Numbered from the stretch's first letter, positions 1-10,121 are shown. The stretch: DNA of 64,000 nt from Gammaproteobacteria bacterium (GCA_029882215.1 JAOULC010000005.1:1-64000); one strand, 5' to 3'. Translations and numbers: made by a program. The notes: generated by a model not told the origin, from the letters alone.

Positions 1-121
1 TTAACATATTGGCATTAATACCCAGATTGCTGGCTATCTGGGTAACAGGAATATCTGATTGTTGGACTAACCGAACAGCCTCTTGTTTGTATTCCCGACT
101 GTATTTTCTTCGTTTTTGCAT
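1..121 (-). CDS. IS3-family transposase OrfA, N-terminal part only
   Basis: Forty residues are visible before the window edge. They contain KYSREYKQEAVRLV followed by PVTQIASNLGI, the typical start of the helix-turn-helix protein (HTH_Tnp_1) encoded by the first frame of IS3-family transposons. OrfA binds the terminal repeats, and the catalytic DDE part is usually made by frameshifting into OrfB, which is not in the window. The ATG at 121 has a good ribosome binding site (AGAGGTGG) just upstream. Whether the element is intact cannot be judged. Confidence 0.8.
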   Translation of the reverse strand, partial: MQKRRKYSREYKQEAVRLVQQSDIPVTQIASNLGINANML

Positions 122-171
122 TTTCCACCTCTGAGTGTATTATCACTCTTAATGAGATGTCCGTCATGTCA
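1..171 (-). mobile_element. edge of an IS3-family insertion sequence
   Basis: The left edge of the window holds the first bases of an IS element that continues outside. An OrfA start lies at 121, and beyond it (to about 166-171) is the outer end of the element. Read on the minus strand the end begins TGACATGACGGACATC, which fits the TG-initial terminal repeats of IS3-family elements. The exact terminus is uncertain because the second repeat and any target duplication lie outside. The element stops only about 30 bases from the end of the neighbouring defence gene, which still looks full length. Confidence 0.7.
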
Positions 172-199
172 GGGTAGAACCATTATTACATCTTCATTA

Positions 200-3100
200 C
201 TAAACAATATTTTCTCTTAGCATGTAACCAACTGCTGATCCTTTTTCAATTAAATAATTCAAAATCACTATCATTTTATCTTTTATTTCCTTTTTCTTTT
301 TTATAGTTTCTTTGTTTTTGAACGTGTAAATCCTTGCGAATTTTTCCAAATAGAAAACGGTGTTTTCTACAAGCTTTTTATCAACATAGTTATTATTATT
401 TTCCAATATTTGCGAAAGCCAAACGACTCCATCATCTATATATGCATTGCCGACATTATCAAGTAGTTTTGCAATTGAATATAATGCTGACGGACAATGC
501 CCAATCGATTTTGATATATCATTAAAGAATTTAGCATCATTGCTTTTGAAAGTATGCCAGTCTTTCGCAGTGTCCTTCCATTGCACTCGTGCAAACAAGT
601 AGCTTTCAACAATGCTATCTGTATGCCAATAACCATCACCACCCTTGCAGATATCCTCAATTTTTTCTTTAAGAATATTCCATACCACCCAAAATTTTTC
701 GTACTCTTCTACTTTATCTTCTGCCGACACGAACTCTTGTAGTAGTTCTGCAATACTCTCTGAACTATTGAAGTTATGAAGAAATGGTTGCAGATAGTTT
801 TCTATTTCTGATTCGTTGAGACTTAAAATAAAGTAAGCATACTTACTTAGAAATTCATGTCTAATTGTGTAATCGACTTTATCATCCCTATTATTATTAA
901 GTAATTTATCTGCAAATATAGCAATTATTTGTTTTGCAATATTTTTATGTTCTTCATTATCTGTCTTAGTTGGGATAATCTGAAATGCTGTTCTTAAATT
1001 AGATAAGTCAAGTTTACTAAGTTCGCCAATTTTACTTAGCACTATTTTGTTATCAATAACACTTTGGAATACATCATCATTTTCTTCTAAAAGCTTGTTT
1101 ATTAATTGATCAAATTTAAATCCAAATGTTCCATTTTTGTAGTTTTCCTGTCTAACCCTATCTATTAAATCATCATACACTTGAGAAAGATATAAATAGC
1201 CTAACAACAACGAATGGGCGTCTGTTGGGTACTTATCCCACATATCATGTAGTGCCAGCATGGAAAACATATTGTATCTTCCTGTAGACAACATACCACC
1301 TGCTGGAGATGTGTTAAACAATGTTAGCAAAAGAATAGTTTTTATATTTCCTTTATCTTCTGGAAAATGGACAAACAATTTTGAAAGTATACTAATTGCT
1401 GGCTGAGTACCATCGGAAATTTGATACTGGTAATTTGGTGAAAATTGCAACATTGAAAACTCTAAAACAATATCCTTGCAAAATTGTTTTTCTGACTTTG
1501 ATAATAGATCAATGTAATCTCTTAACAAAACTGAACACACGTACGCTGGTATAGATCGATTAAAAAGAGAGTAAGTATCTTCTTCATTTATACCTGTCTC
1601 GCTATTCTTTTTAGTTGCTTCATCTTTAAGTGTAGCAACAATATCTTTCGCTTCTTTAAGAGCAAGCTTAGGTTCTTCTTCATATTGAGTATATTCTTTA
1701 TGCTTTTCGTCACCACTATATTTGTATTCAGCCCATATTTTTAATGATGTATACCTCATAGGCTCAGCGCTTTTCTCTAATGACTTTTCGCTATACTCTT
1801 TTAATTCTGGTTCAAGCTTTGGATTAAAATTAATTGCAACTCCACCTTCCGCTTCTTCTGTAGTAATATCCATTTTTCTTCTATCCATTCTAGCAAGAAA
1901 AAGTCTCCATACTTTGTCGGATTCTGTTTGCTCTGTCTCGTCAGGTAGTTCACTATAGTAGCTATCCAATATTTTCCATAGTGCCTCCTGTCTATCCTTC
2001 GAATCTTGTTCATTAACCCCTTCATTTCTAAAACATTGATAATTCAAAAATTGGTTTTCCAATGACAGCTTTCTATGTTTGTCATCACAAGCTTTAATTC
2101 TTTCATTTTCATACATTTGATTTTGAGCAATAGAACCAAAATTATTCTGTAACATTAAAAGCTGATGTTTATGGCTTGCATCCAACGTTAGCCTAGTGGT
2201 GTCGAATAAAAAGAATTCCTTTGTTCTAAATAGCTTGCTAGCTACATTGAATGTCTTGTCGGGATACGCAAGCACTATACTTGCCACTACAGCAGATATT
2301 GATGCAGATACAGTATTTCTAAGAAGATACTCTAACCAATTATCTAATGTTTTAGTATCAGTAAACTCTCCTACTTCTAAGAAGAACTTTTCTAACGCCA
2401 TATGCATTGATTCCAATACATCAGGTAATACCTGTGTCCCTCTATAAGCGCACCACAGCCTATTGCATATATATTGCTTTATTGTTGTCTCTTTATCGAT
2501 GAATACATCCACTTCTTCAGCTTCATATTTTGCAAATTCGGATTTAGCAAATTTCTCAACTGACTTATTTGTAAAACCCAATATGAAATCTACAGTTTCT
2601 TTTAATGCACTTTTGAGAAGCCAGTAAACAGGTGTTTGGTATGCACTAGCTGGATGATAGTGTGAGTAATTTTCATTGATACCAAAGTATGGCTCTACTC
2701 CATGTGAATAATCGGAATAGCGACTTTCTTTAGGTGGAGTACGTGTCCAAAATAACTCAGCTAACTTTAGAAGTTGATTTGGGTGTGTCGATGCAACATT
2801 AACACCCTCTATTTTAGTTAAGAGAAATTCTGATAGATCATGATAAGGATCTCTATGATTTTTCCATTCGTTTTTAATAATCTCATCGAATATTGAGGAT
2901 AGCTCTTCCTTTATTTCCGATGAACCATACAGAATAGTTTGCAAAAGATGCTCTTTAGTTTCTCCGCGTGAAAAATATACATCTTCACTAAGTGCCCATT
3001 GGTAATATTTTAGCGCAATCAAGCTTGAATACCTGCTTGTTGAACCAATTTTTATTTTAGTGTTCCAGTCATTAATTACAGGTAAGATAAAATTAATATT

Positions 3101-4942
3101 CTGTATGCCAATATCTTCCAAATTATCAAATACGAATTTAATTAACGCTTCCCATCCTTTTCCTTTTGGCTTTGTTAAAACATACTCTAATGTAAACAAA
3201 TTTAGATTACTAATGCCTAGCTGCATAAAAAACTCGCCGTCAACTTCTTTGCACGCAATCCTTAATATAAACGTTAGCCTTTTTAGTAATAATTGGTTTT
3301 CTTCTAATAGTTCACTTTTAAATATATTAAAAAATGATTCAGAATAATCAGAAAGTAAAACTGAAACCAAAATCTCATCTTTCCAAAATCCCGCTACCTC
3401 ACTACTTCCAATAACCTCTACGATAAACTTTTTAATATCGTCATTAGCCAATAATAGGTTTTCAGATAGCCAACTTCTTAGGCTTCGACGAACAGGTAAT
3501 GATTGCCCTATATTTTTAAAAAACTCTTTGTTGTTACTTTTTTTTAGGTACTCGCTTTCAATTATTTTCTCTAACGCCCATTCTTCATATATATCATGTG
3601 TTATAAAATAACCAACAGTCTCATAACCTAGTATTCCATCTCTAGTCAATTCATCATCTAATATACCCGCATCACAATTTGGCGTAATAAAAAATTGACC
3701 AGAATTAGCTCTTTCATATGCAATATTTAAAAAACATCTTTCTCTTTCTGGTTTGGATTTTCTTATGTTTTTATTCCATAACTTATTTTTGAATTCCTTA
3801 TAATTTAGCTCTTCACTACTATCATAGAACTTTAAATATTCATTAAGATAAAAAGGATTCTTTATCAACTCCAGTAATTTTTCATCTTCAGGTAAAGAAA
3901 ACTCTTGTTCTTTCGATATAGCATTTATCTCTTCCAGTTTTAAAGTAGCAACCCCAACATTTAAAGGTGCAATATTGTAGAATTCAAAAAATTGACAGTT
4001 TAAGTCTTCTAAATAGTTATCGCGCGTTGTAAAAATCACTCTCCACCCGCTTTTAATTAGAAGCGATAGAAATTCTTTGAATGGATCTAAGTTTCTTAGA
4101 TCCAGCAGTTTCTCAGCAGAATCTATAACAATAATTTTATTATCGTCGTTCTGTAAAGCATTAACAAACTCATAAAAGGTCAAATCGGAAAATAAATCGT
4201 TTATATTTCTCAATTTGAATTCTGTTGCTTTAAATGCAAAAAATGGTATTTTATTAACACTTTCTTCGTATAGCTTCTTAATGATTACTGTCTTTCCAAC
4301 CCCTCCAACACCACTTACAATAGAAATCTGTTGAGATCTATTTTTTAATTTCTCCAACTGTTCACTTCTATCAATCTCAAAATTATTGCCATTAAAATCA
4401 ATGCTGGTTTGTATTCCAAACAAGATATTTTGAGTATGATTCTGTAATTCTTCTAATAAAGAAACTATGCTCTTATCTAATGTAAAAAAGTGTTTTGCTA
4501 AAATTTCGTTTTTTTCACAAACAAACTCTGATTCAAAAAAACTACTAGTTCTCCATTCCATATTAACACTAAGCTCTTTGGCTTTTGCTTCGATCTCTTT
4601 AAGCCCTTTTGGCTTCTGACCTTTATACTGCCCCCACTCCTTGTTAGTGTACAAATGTAATGTTGTTATATTTGGATAATCTTTTTTAGCATCAACAATA
4701 GCTTTTAATAACTCTGCTTTATGATTTGAAAGAGCATTATCATAAAATTTTGCTTGCCAACCTACAGTTTCATCACCTACTACAACTGGATCAGTTTCAA
4801 TTGCTGATTGATTTTTATACCTAAAAATACCGTAAGGAATGTCAAACTCTTTACAAAAAAGCAAATAGCAAAACCACTCAAAATTGTTTTGTGGATTCTC
4901 GTTGAACTTTGCTTTAAATGTGTCCCAATTAGGTTTAATCAT
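200..4942 (-). CDS. Avs4-like anti-phage STAND ATPase with N-terminal Mrr-type nuclease
   Basis: This is a 1580-residue protein. Residues 1-140 look like a PD-(D/E)xK nuclease of the Mrr type: an acidic segment ETD at 49-51, then GWQAKFY at 61-67, which supplies the Q-x-K part of the catalytic core. A P-loop follows, with Walker A GVGGVGKT at 211-218, a Walker B-like IIVIDSAE around 270-277 and VIFTTRD at 302-308. The remaining 1200 residues are a long helical region, as in STAND proteins where it senses the trigger. Order and total length match the AVAST type 4 protein Avs4, which is known to recognise a phage portal protein and then cleave DNA. The family call rests on architecture and recognised motifs, not on an alignment. 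The gene is much more AT-rich than the core genes, sits between an IS and an integrase, and appears complete and single-gene. Confidence 0.75.
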   Translation of the reverse strand: MIKPNWDTFKAKFNENPQNNFEWFCYLLFCKEFDIPYGIFRYKNQSAIETDPVVVGDETVGWQAKFYDNALSNHKAELLKAIVDAKKDYPNITTLHLYTNKEWGQYKGQKPKGLKEIEAKAKELSVNMEWRTSSFFESEFVCEKNEILAKHFFTLDKSIVSLLEELQNHTQNILFGIQTSIDFNGNNFEIDRSEQLEKLKNRSQQISIVSGVGGVGKTVIIKKLYEESVNKIPFFAFKATEFKLRNINDLFSDLTFYEFVNALQNDDNKIIVIDSAEKLLDLRNLDPFKEFLSLLIKSGWRVIFTTRDNYLEDLNCQFFEFYNIAPLNVGVATLKLEEINAISKEQEFSLPEDEKLLELIKNPFYLNEYLKFYDSSEELNYKEFKNKLWNKNIRKSKPERERCFLNIAYERANSGQFFITPNCDAGILDDELTRDGILGYETVGYFITHDIYEEWALEKIIESEYLKKSNNKEFFKNIGQSLPVRRSLRSWLSENLLLANDDIKKFIVEVIGSSEVAGFWKDEILVSVLLSDYSESFFNIFKSELLEENQLLLKRLTFILRIACKEVDGEFFMQLGISNLNLFTLEYVLTKPKGKGWEALIKFVFDNLEDIGIQNINFILPVINDWNTKIKIGSTSRYSSLIALKYYQWALSEDVYFSRGETKEHLLQTILYGSSEIKEELSSIFDEIIKNEWKNHRDPYHDLSEFLLTKIEGVNVASTHPNQLLKLAELFWTRTPPKESRYSDYSHGVEPYFGINENYSHYHPASAYQTPVYWLLKSALKETVDFILGFTNKSVEKFAKSEFAKYEAEEVDVFIDKETTIKQYICNRLWCAYRGTQVLPDVLESMHMALEKFFLEVGEFTDTKTLDNWLEYLLRNTVSASISAVVASIVLAYPDKTFNVASKLFRTKEFFLFDTTRLTLDASHKHQLLMLQNNFGSIAQNQMYENERIKACDDKHRKLSLENQFLNYQCFRNEGVNEQDSKDRQEALWKILDSYYSELPDETEQTESDKVWRLFLARMDRRKMDITTEEAEGGVAINFNPKLEPELKEYSEKSLEKSAEPMRYTSLKIWAEYKYSGDEKHKEYTQYEEEPKLALKEAKDIVATLKDEATKKNSETGINEEDTYSLFNRSIPAYVCSVLLRDYIDLLSKSEKQFCKDIVLEFSMLQFSPNYQYQISDGTQPAISILSKLFVHFPEDKGNIKTILLLTLFNTSPAGGMLSTGRYNMFSMLALHDMWDKYPTDAHSLLLGYLYLSQVYDDLIDRVRQENYKNGTFGFKFDQLINKLLEENDDVFQSVIDNKIVLSKIGELSKLDLSNLRTAFQIIPTKTDNEEHKNIAKQIIAIFADKLLNNNRDDKVDYTIRHEFLSKYAYFILSLNESEIENYLQPFLHNFNSSESIAELLQEFVSAEDKVEEYEKFWVVWNILKEKIEDICKGGDGYWHTDSIVESYLFARVQWKDTAKDWHTFKSNDAKFFNDISKSIGHCPSALYSIAKLLDNVGNAYIDDGVVWLSQILENNNNYVDKKLVENTVFYLEKFARIYTFKNKETIKKKKEIKDKMIVILNYLIEKGSAVGYMLRENIV

Positions 4943-5068
4943 CTTACCGCGTCATCTTCAATTTATCTGGTTTAAAATATGTGAAACTTGAACACCTAAA
5001 TAACCACATAGGTTAGCTAGTGTTATACACTTTTAATACAATCTGTTTGTATATTAACATAGCTACAG

Positions 5069-6610
5069 CTATTCGTTTCGGCCAATATCTAGCAACATAC
5101 GCCCACCTTCAGTATCACGTAAATCTTTAGTAAATTGACTTTTAATTACATCAACATCAACATGGCCGTAATGATTTTGAATAAAATCTATTCCACACCC
5201 CATAACTTTTGACAGATTAAAAACATCTGCGCCTTTATAAAGTTCAAACGTTGCATAAGTATGTCGTAGGCAATAATAAACTATTTTTTTATTGCTTTTG
5301 TTTAAACCAGTACCTTCAAGCATAGCCTGCCATTCTCTGTAATAAACCGACTTATTAATCTGCATACCTGTATCATTATCAACAAACAAATAATCATCGC
5401 TTTTTGTATGCTTTGATATCTTTTTAAGCATCACAAATGGATTACCTAATCGACTAATAGCTGTTCGTGCTGTACCCGTTTTTGTTTTACTTGCTGGTAA
5501 ATTAATTTTGCAGCGTTTTTTTACAACTTGCCTATCATTTTCTATTACTGTCTCTGTATATGGTTCGATATCACGCCACTGTAACCTGCGAGCTTCTCCT
5601 AAACGTATACCTGAACTTGCTAGTATTAATGTAAATTGATATATAAAGCGTCTTTGTTCTGCTTGCTTATCACTTTTTACATGTTTTGCAGTATGCCAAC
5701 TTTGCATATACCTATATATTGTCGTCCACTCCTTCGGCATCAATGCATCCCTGTTTATCTTTTCACCACTCTTTTTAATCTTTTCCCATTCACCAAAACG
5801 TGGTGCATATCCCCTGTGTATAAAGCCTTTCTCTTTAGCAAAATTATATAATGATTTAATTGTTCCTCGTTCACCATACAACGTCATCAATTTAACATTA
5901 GGTGCAGCTTCTTTTCTAAATAAACGGTAATCTTCAAACTTGTCTTCACTAATCTTTGTTAGCTTTGTATTCTCGCCAACAAACCTTAAATAATGATTCA
6001 TTCTTGCTTTTAGCGTGCCAACAAACTGTGATGTGATTGAACCCTGTTTATATCGTTTTTGCTGTTGATCTATAAATGCATCTGTTAGCTCTTTTGCTTT
6101 TCGATCAAAAATCGGCTCTTTATTTCTTATTTTAATTTGGTAATCTAAGTAAACTTCTTTTGCTCTTTCAATCGCTAATTCTGTATTTTTAGTGCGAAGT
6201 GACTTCTTAAGCGCCTTTTGCTCTTCCCTAATCCAAATATACACTTGCCAAACTTTGCCGCTTTGCGCAACCCTAAAAATTCTAACATCACCTTCATATA
6301 ACTCACGCACGTCAGTAAACTTATTGCCTTTGCTTTTGCGTGGCTTTCTTTTGCGTTTTGCATTTACCGTTTCAGCACTCTGTGCAGCTAATATCTCTTT
6401 CCAATACTTTGTCGCTACACGCTTAGCGCGTTCTAAGTCTTTTTGTCTTGTTGATTTACGTATGTAAGCTTGCTCCGTGCCATTCCACAACCTAAATTGC
6501 CATACATCTTTACTTTGCTTTGTCCTATAAAGCAAAAACTCGCTGCCGTGCACTTCTACTTTTTCAGTAATAAAGTGCTCGTCAGCGAGTTCTGTTTTTT
6601 TTGCTGTCAT
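5069..6610 (-). CDS. tyrosine recombinase (island integrase) next to guaA
   Basis: This 513-residue site-specific recombinase probably integrates and excises the island at the 3' end of guaA. The catalytic domain shows the box I arginine R336 in SSGIRLGEA, lysines around 375-377, box II as YCLR (446-449) and the likely nucleophile Y481 in NHYGHV. Two usual histidines are replaced: Y446 in box II, and C472 where LGH is normal (here MGC), a pattern seen in some proteobacterial integrases. Residues about 24-73 and 108-159 are two copies of one N-terminal DNA-binding-like domain joined by a Lys/Arg-rich linker at 85-96. The gene reads from guaA into the island and is AT-rich. Confidence 0.9.
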   Translation of the reverse strand: MTAKKTELADEHFITEKVEVHGSEFLLYRTKQSKDVWQFRLWNGTEQAYIRKSTRQKDLERAKRVATKYWKEILAAQSAETVNAKRKRKPRKSKGNKFTDVRELYEGDVRIFRVAQSGKVWQVYIWIREEQKALKKSLRTKNTELAIERAKEVYLDYQIKIRNKEPIFDRKAKELTDAFIDQQQKRYKQGSITSQFVGTLKARMNHYLRFVGENTKLTKISEDKFEDYRLFRKEAAPNVKLMTLYGERGTIKSLYNFAKEKGFIHRGYAPRFGEWEKIKKSGEKINRDALMPKEWTTIYRYMQSWHTAKHVKSDKQAEQRRFIYQFTLILASSGIRLGEARRLQWRDIEPYTETVIENDRQVVKKRCKINLPASKTKTGTARTAISRLGNPFVMLKKISKHTKSDDYLFVDNDTGMQINKSVYYREWQAMLEGTGLNKSNKKIVYYCLRHTYATFELYKGADVFNLSKVMGCGIDFIQNHYGHVDVDVIKSQFTKDLRDTEGGRMLLDIGRNE

Positions 6611-6764
6611 TTATTTCTGCCAATAACCGTTTGTAGTTGCAAACAACTTGCATGTACAAATTTAAATATAGCAGAAAATCAATAACTTATTTGTAACTTG
6701 CGAAAATATTGCGTGTAGCCATATATTTCTTAATTACTTATAAATCAATTAGTTAAGTGACTTA

Positions 6765-6800
6765 CTTTGTAGTTACATTACTCCCATTCAATCGTGCCTG
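6765..6800. other. probable attachment site region at the 3' end of guaA
   Basis: The integrase gene begins 168 bases beyond the guaA stop codon, and base composition changes sharply here. The 3' end of guaA is a known integration site for tyrosine-recombinase islands, which usually restore the end of the gene. The crossover core is therefore expected within the last guaA codons (the stop codon is at 6778-6780). No second copy of the guaA end was noticed in bases 1-6700, so the other junction is presumably outside the window. The exact limits are a guess. Confidence 0.4.
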
Positions 6801-8358
6801 GCGGTTTCCCGGTAACATCATAAACCACGCGTGAGATGCCATCGATTTCATTAACGATACGCCGCGATACCAGATCAAGAAAATCATAGGGTAAATGAGC
6901 CCAGCGCGCGGTCATAAAATCAATCGTTTCAACTGCTCGCAGGGAAACAACGTATTGATAACGACGACCATCGCCGGTTACGCCAACCGATTTAACCGGC
7001 AAAAATACCGTAAACGCCTGAGAGACACCATGATATAAATCGTGCCTAAGAAGTTCTTCAATAAAAATATGGTCAGCAAGGCGCAGTAGGTCCGCGTATT
7101 CTTTTTTAACTTCACCCAGAATACGAACACCCAGACCAGGTCCCGGAAATGGGTGACGATAAACCATATCATGCGGCAGACCTAGTTCAACACCCAGTTT
7201 ACGCACCTCGTCTTTAAATAACTCCCGTAACGGCTCGCATAATTTAAGCGTCATGTAATCCGGCAGACCACCCACATTATGATGCGACTTAATTAAATGC
7301 GCCTTGCCAGTTTTTGCGCCGGCTGATTCAATCACATCTGGATAAATCGTACCCTGAGCCAGCCATTTTGCATTTTTCAATTTGTTGGATTCTTCTTCAA
7401 AGATATCAACAAATAAATTACCAATAATCTTACGCTTTTTCTCGGGATCATTTTCACCTTTAAGCGCTGCCAGAAAACGTTCTTCTGCATCGACACGGAT
7501 CACTTTAACACCCATGTTTTTTGCAAACGTCGCCATCACCTGATCGCCTTCTTTATAGCGCAGCAAGCCATTATCAACAAACACACAGGTTAATTGATCA
7601 CCAATAGCTTTGTGCAATAAAGCCGCTACGACAGATGAATCAACACCACCGGACAAACCCAGTATGACTTCATCACTGCCTACGTCTTTACGTATTGTTT
7701 CAATCGCATTATCAGCAATATTACTGGCATTCCATAACGACTCACAACCGCAAATGCCGTGCACAAAGCGCTCAATAATCCGCTGACCTTGCTGAGTATG
7801 GGTTACTTCCGGGTGAAACTGCAGACCGTAGAATTTTTTCTCTTCATTAGCAATACCTGCAATCGGTGCAGAATCGGTCGAAGCCATCAAACTAAAACCA
7901 TCCGGTAATTCGGTAACATGATCACCATGGCTCATCCAGACATCGAGTAAACCGAATCCTTCGTCACTCACCTCATCTTCAATATCTTTTAACAGTGCGG
8001 TATGGCCGCGCGCGCGCACTTTTGCAAAACCGTATTCGTGCTGGTCGGCATTTTCTACCTTACCACCCAGCTGTGCTGCCATGGTTTGCATGCCGTAGCA
8101 AATACCCAGCACAGGCACTCCAAGATCAAACACTGCCTGTGGCGCCACCGGTGCATCCACCCCGATTGTGCTTTCCGGACCACCGGACAAAATAATACCC
8201 GATGGTTTAAAGTTTTTGACATCTTCATCGCTGATGTCCCAGGCATAGAGTTCACAATACACCCCTGCTTCACGAATTCGACGAGCTATCAACTGGGTAT
8301 ATTGAGAGCCAAAATCGAGAATTAATATACGATCACTGTGAATATTTGCTTGAGTCAT
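6778..8358 (-). CDS. guaA: GMP synthase (glutamine-hydrolysing)
   Basis: GuaA converts XMP, ATP and glutamine to GMP in the cytoplasm, the last step of guanylate synthesis. The 526-residue length is normal. The N-terminal class I amidotransferase has its nucleophile C87 in LGICYGMQ and the partner motif FHPEVTHT. The ATP-pyrophosphatase domain has the P-loop GLSGGVDSS, and the protein ends in the conserved PPGTIEWE. The gene lies downstream of guaB in the same direction, as in most gammaproteobacteria, but a terminator hairpin sits between them. Its 3' end borders an integrated island and keeps an intact reading frame. Confidence 0.98.
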   Translation of the reverse strand: MTQANIHSDRILILDFGSQYTQLIARRIREAGVYCELYAWDISDEDVKNFKPSGIILSGGPESTIGVDAPVAPQAVFDLGVPVLGICYGMQTMAAQLGGKVENADQHEYGFAKVRARGHTALLKDIEDEVSDEGFGLLDVWMSHGDHVTELPDGFSLMASTDSAPIAGIANEEKKFYGLQFHPEVTHTQQGQRIIERFVHGICGCESLWNASNIADNAIETIRKDVGSDEVILGLSGGVDSSVVAALLHKAIGDQLTCVFVDNGLLRYKEGDQVMATFAKNMGVKVIRVDAEERFLAALKGENDPEKKRKIIGNLFVDIFEEESNKLKNAKWLAQGTIYPDVIESAGAKTGKAHLIKSHHNVGGLPDYMTLKLCEPLRELFKDEVRKLGVELGLPHDMVYRHPFPGPGLGVRILGEVKKEYADLLRLADHIFIEELLRHDLYHGVSQAFTVFLPVKSVGVTGDGRRYQYVVSLRAVETIDFMTARWAHLPYDFLDLVSRRIVNEIDGISRVVYDVTGKPPGTIEWE

Positions 8359-8393
8359 GAATTATCCGGTTCGATAAAAAAGAGGGAGTAAAC

Positions 8394-8418
8394 TAAAAAC
8401 GCAGCCCGAAGGCTGCGT
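8394..8418 (-). terminator. intrinsic terminator between guaB and guaA
   Basis: On the minus strand the arms ACGCAGCC and GGCTGCGT enclose a TTCG loop and are followed by a short T run. The hairpin lies just past the guaB stop and 36 bases before the guaA start, so it should reduce read-through from guaB into guaA. Confidence 0.8.
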
Positions 8419-8434
8419 CCTGAGCTTTAATTAT

Positions 8435-9898
8435 TTACGATTCGATACGATAGTTGGGTGCTTCTTTGGTGATGGTCACATCGTGTACATGGGACTCACG
8501 CATACCAGCCGAAGAGACTTTAACAAACTCAGGTTTGCTGCGCATTTCTTCCATGTTTTTGCAACCCACATAGCCCATGCTTGAACGCACGCCGCCCATC
8601 AGCTGATGCACAATATTCACCATCAGGCCTTTATAGGCTACCCGGCCTTCGATACCTTCCGGCACCAATTTTTCTTCACCGTCTTTATTGTCCTGGAAAT
8701 AACGGTCGCTGGAACCCTGAGCCATCGCACCTAATGAACCCATACCACGGTACGACTTATATGAGCGGCCCTGAAACAGCTCTATTTCACCCGGCGCTTC
8801 TTCGGTACCAGCAAACATACTACCAACCATAATGCTGTAAGCTCCTGCTGCCAGCGCCTTTGCCATATCGCCAGAAAAGCGCACACCACCGTCTGCAATC
8901 AGCGGCACACCAGTGCCTTCAAGTGCCTGCGCCACATTATCGATAGCAGAGATTTGTGGCACACCAACCCCGGCAATAATCCGTGTAGTACAGATTGAAC
9001 CCGGACCAATACCTACTTTAACCGCATCAGCACCTGCGGCTACCAGATCTTTTGCCGCCTGGCCGGTTGCAATATTACCACCGATTACCTGAACCTCAGG
9101 AAAATGCTCTTTAACCCAGCGTACCCGGTCAATCACACCTTGTGAATGACCGTGCGCGGTATCCACCACAATGACATCAACACCTTCAGCGACCAGCGCG
9201 CTAACGCGCTCTTCAGTATCTGCGCCTGTACCCACAGCAGCGCCGACGCGTAAACGGCCTTGCTCATCTTTGCAGGCATTGGGGAAATCATCAGACTTCT
9301 GAATATCTTTCACCGTGATCATGCCGCGTAACGCGAACTGATCATTAACCACCAGCACTTTTTCAATCCGGTGTTTGTGCAATAGCGCCGCGACCTCTTC
9401 ACGACTAGCGCCTTCGGAGACTGTTACCAGCTTGTCTTTTGGTGTCATGATTGAAGAAACAGGATTATCCGGCTGGGTCTCAAAACGCATATCACGACTG
9501 GTCACAATCCCGACCAGTTCTTCACCATCGACCACCGGTACACCTGATATCCTGTACTCCTGAGTAATCGCCAGAACATCACGAATAGAGGCACTTGAGT
9601 CAATCGTAATAGGCTCTACAATCACGCCACTTTCATATTTTTTTACATGACGTACTTCAGCTGCTTGCTGGGCAGGCGTCATATTTTTATGGATGATGCC
9701 TATCCCACCTTCCTGAGCCAGTGATATGGCTAATCTGGACTCGGTGACCGTATCCATGGCCGCTGATAACAAAGGAATGTTCATTCTGATCTTTTTCGTC
9801 AGCTGGGTGCCTAAATCCACTTCTTTCGGCACCACAGTAGAATGGGCTGGAATCAATAAAACATCATCAAAAGTCAAAGCTTCCTGAACAATTCGCAT
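8435..9898 (-). CDS. guaB: inosine-5'-monophosphate dehydrogenase
   Basis: GuaB oxidises IMP to XMP with NAD+, the committed step to GMP. At 487 residues it has the normal size. The TIM barrel starts with [10 protein letters not shown], two CBS domains occupy about 95-205, and the catalytic cysteine is C303 in GSICTTR. The flap and C-terminal motif SSMGYVG are present. It is the first gene of the guaBA pair, with a clear promoter 30 bases upstream of the ATG at 9898. Confidence 0.98.
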   Translation of the reverse strand: MRIVQEALTFDDVLLIPAHSTVVPKEVDLGTQLTKKIRMNIPLLSAAMDTVTESRLAISLAQEGGIGIIHKNMTPAQQAAEVRHVKKYESGVIVEPITIDSSASIRDVLAITQEYRISGVPVVDGEELVGIVTSRDMRFETQPDNPVSSIMTPKDKLVTVSEGASREEVAALLHKHRIEKVLVVNDQFALRGMITVKDIQKSDDFPNACKDEQGRLRVGAAVGTGADTEERVSALVAEGVDVIVVDTAHGHSQGVIDRVRWVKEHFPEVQVIGGNIATGQAAKDLVAAGADAVKVGIGPGSICTTRIIAGVGVPQISAIDNVAQALEGTGVPLIADGGVRFSGDMAKALAAGAYSIMVGSMFAGTEEAPGEIELFQGRSYKSYRGMGSLGAMAQGSSDRYFQDNKDGEEKLVPEGIEGRVAYKGLMVNIVHQLMGGVRSSMGYVGCKNMEEMRSKPEFVKVSSAGMRESHVHDVTITKEAPNYRIES

Positions 9899-9929
9899 GG
9901 TTATCCCGTGTATATAAGAAAATCCTATA

Positions 9930-9958
9930 ATTATAGAATCAAGCGCCTGAAAGGTAAA
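9930..9958 (-). promoter_or_regulatory. sigma-70 type promoter of guaB
   Basis: The minus strand shows TTTACC (9953-9958), a 17-base spacer and a perfect TATAAT (9930-9935), ending about 30 bases before the guaB start. The -10 box lies inside the 12-base palindrome CTATAATTATAG (9925-9936), which could be incidental or an operator. Confidence 0.65.
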
Positions 9959-10121
9959 CGATAAAAAATGATTTTACTTTCCAGTCAAGTTCGTTAGAAT
10001 CATGTAGCCGAATATTTTAAGAATATAAAAACCGGTGTTTAAGAAAGGCAAGGTTAATTAATAACTTATTAATTTCTAATAATGCCAAATTACTACAAAA
10101 ATCAGTATGTGAGGAGTTCAA

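Noticed and set aside
200-4942. Possible frameshift or truncation of the large defence gene by the IS element
   Set aside because: A single open frame runs the full 1580 residues to a natural stop about 30 bases before the IS end, and the length fits the proposed family.
5069-5170. Integrase apparently lacking the catalytic tyrosine after its GH motif
   Set aside because: Read against LGH-type enzymes, the GHV in NHYGHV is not the LGH position; MGC (470-472) is. Y481 then falls at the normal nucleophile position, so the enzyme is probably not dead.
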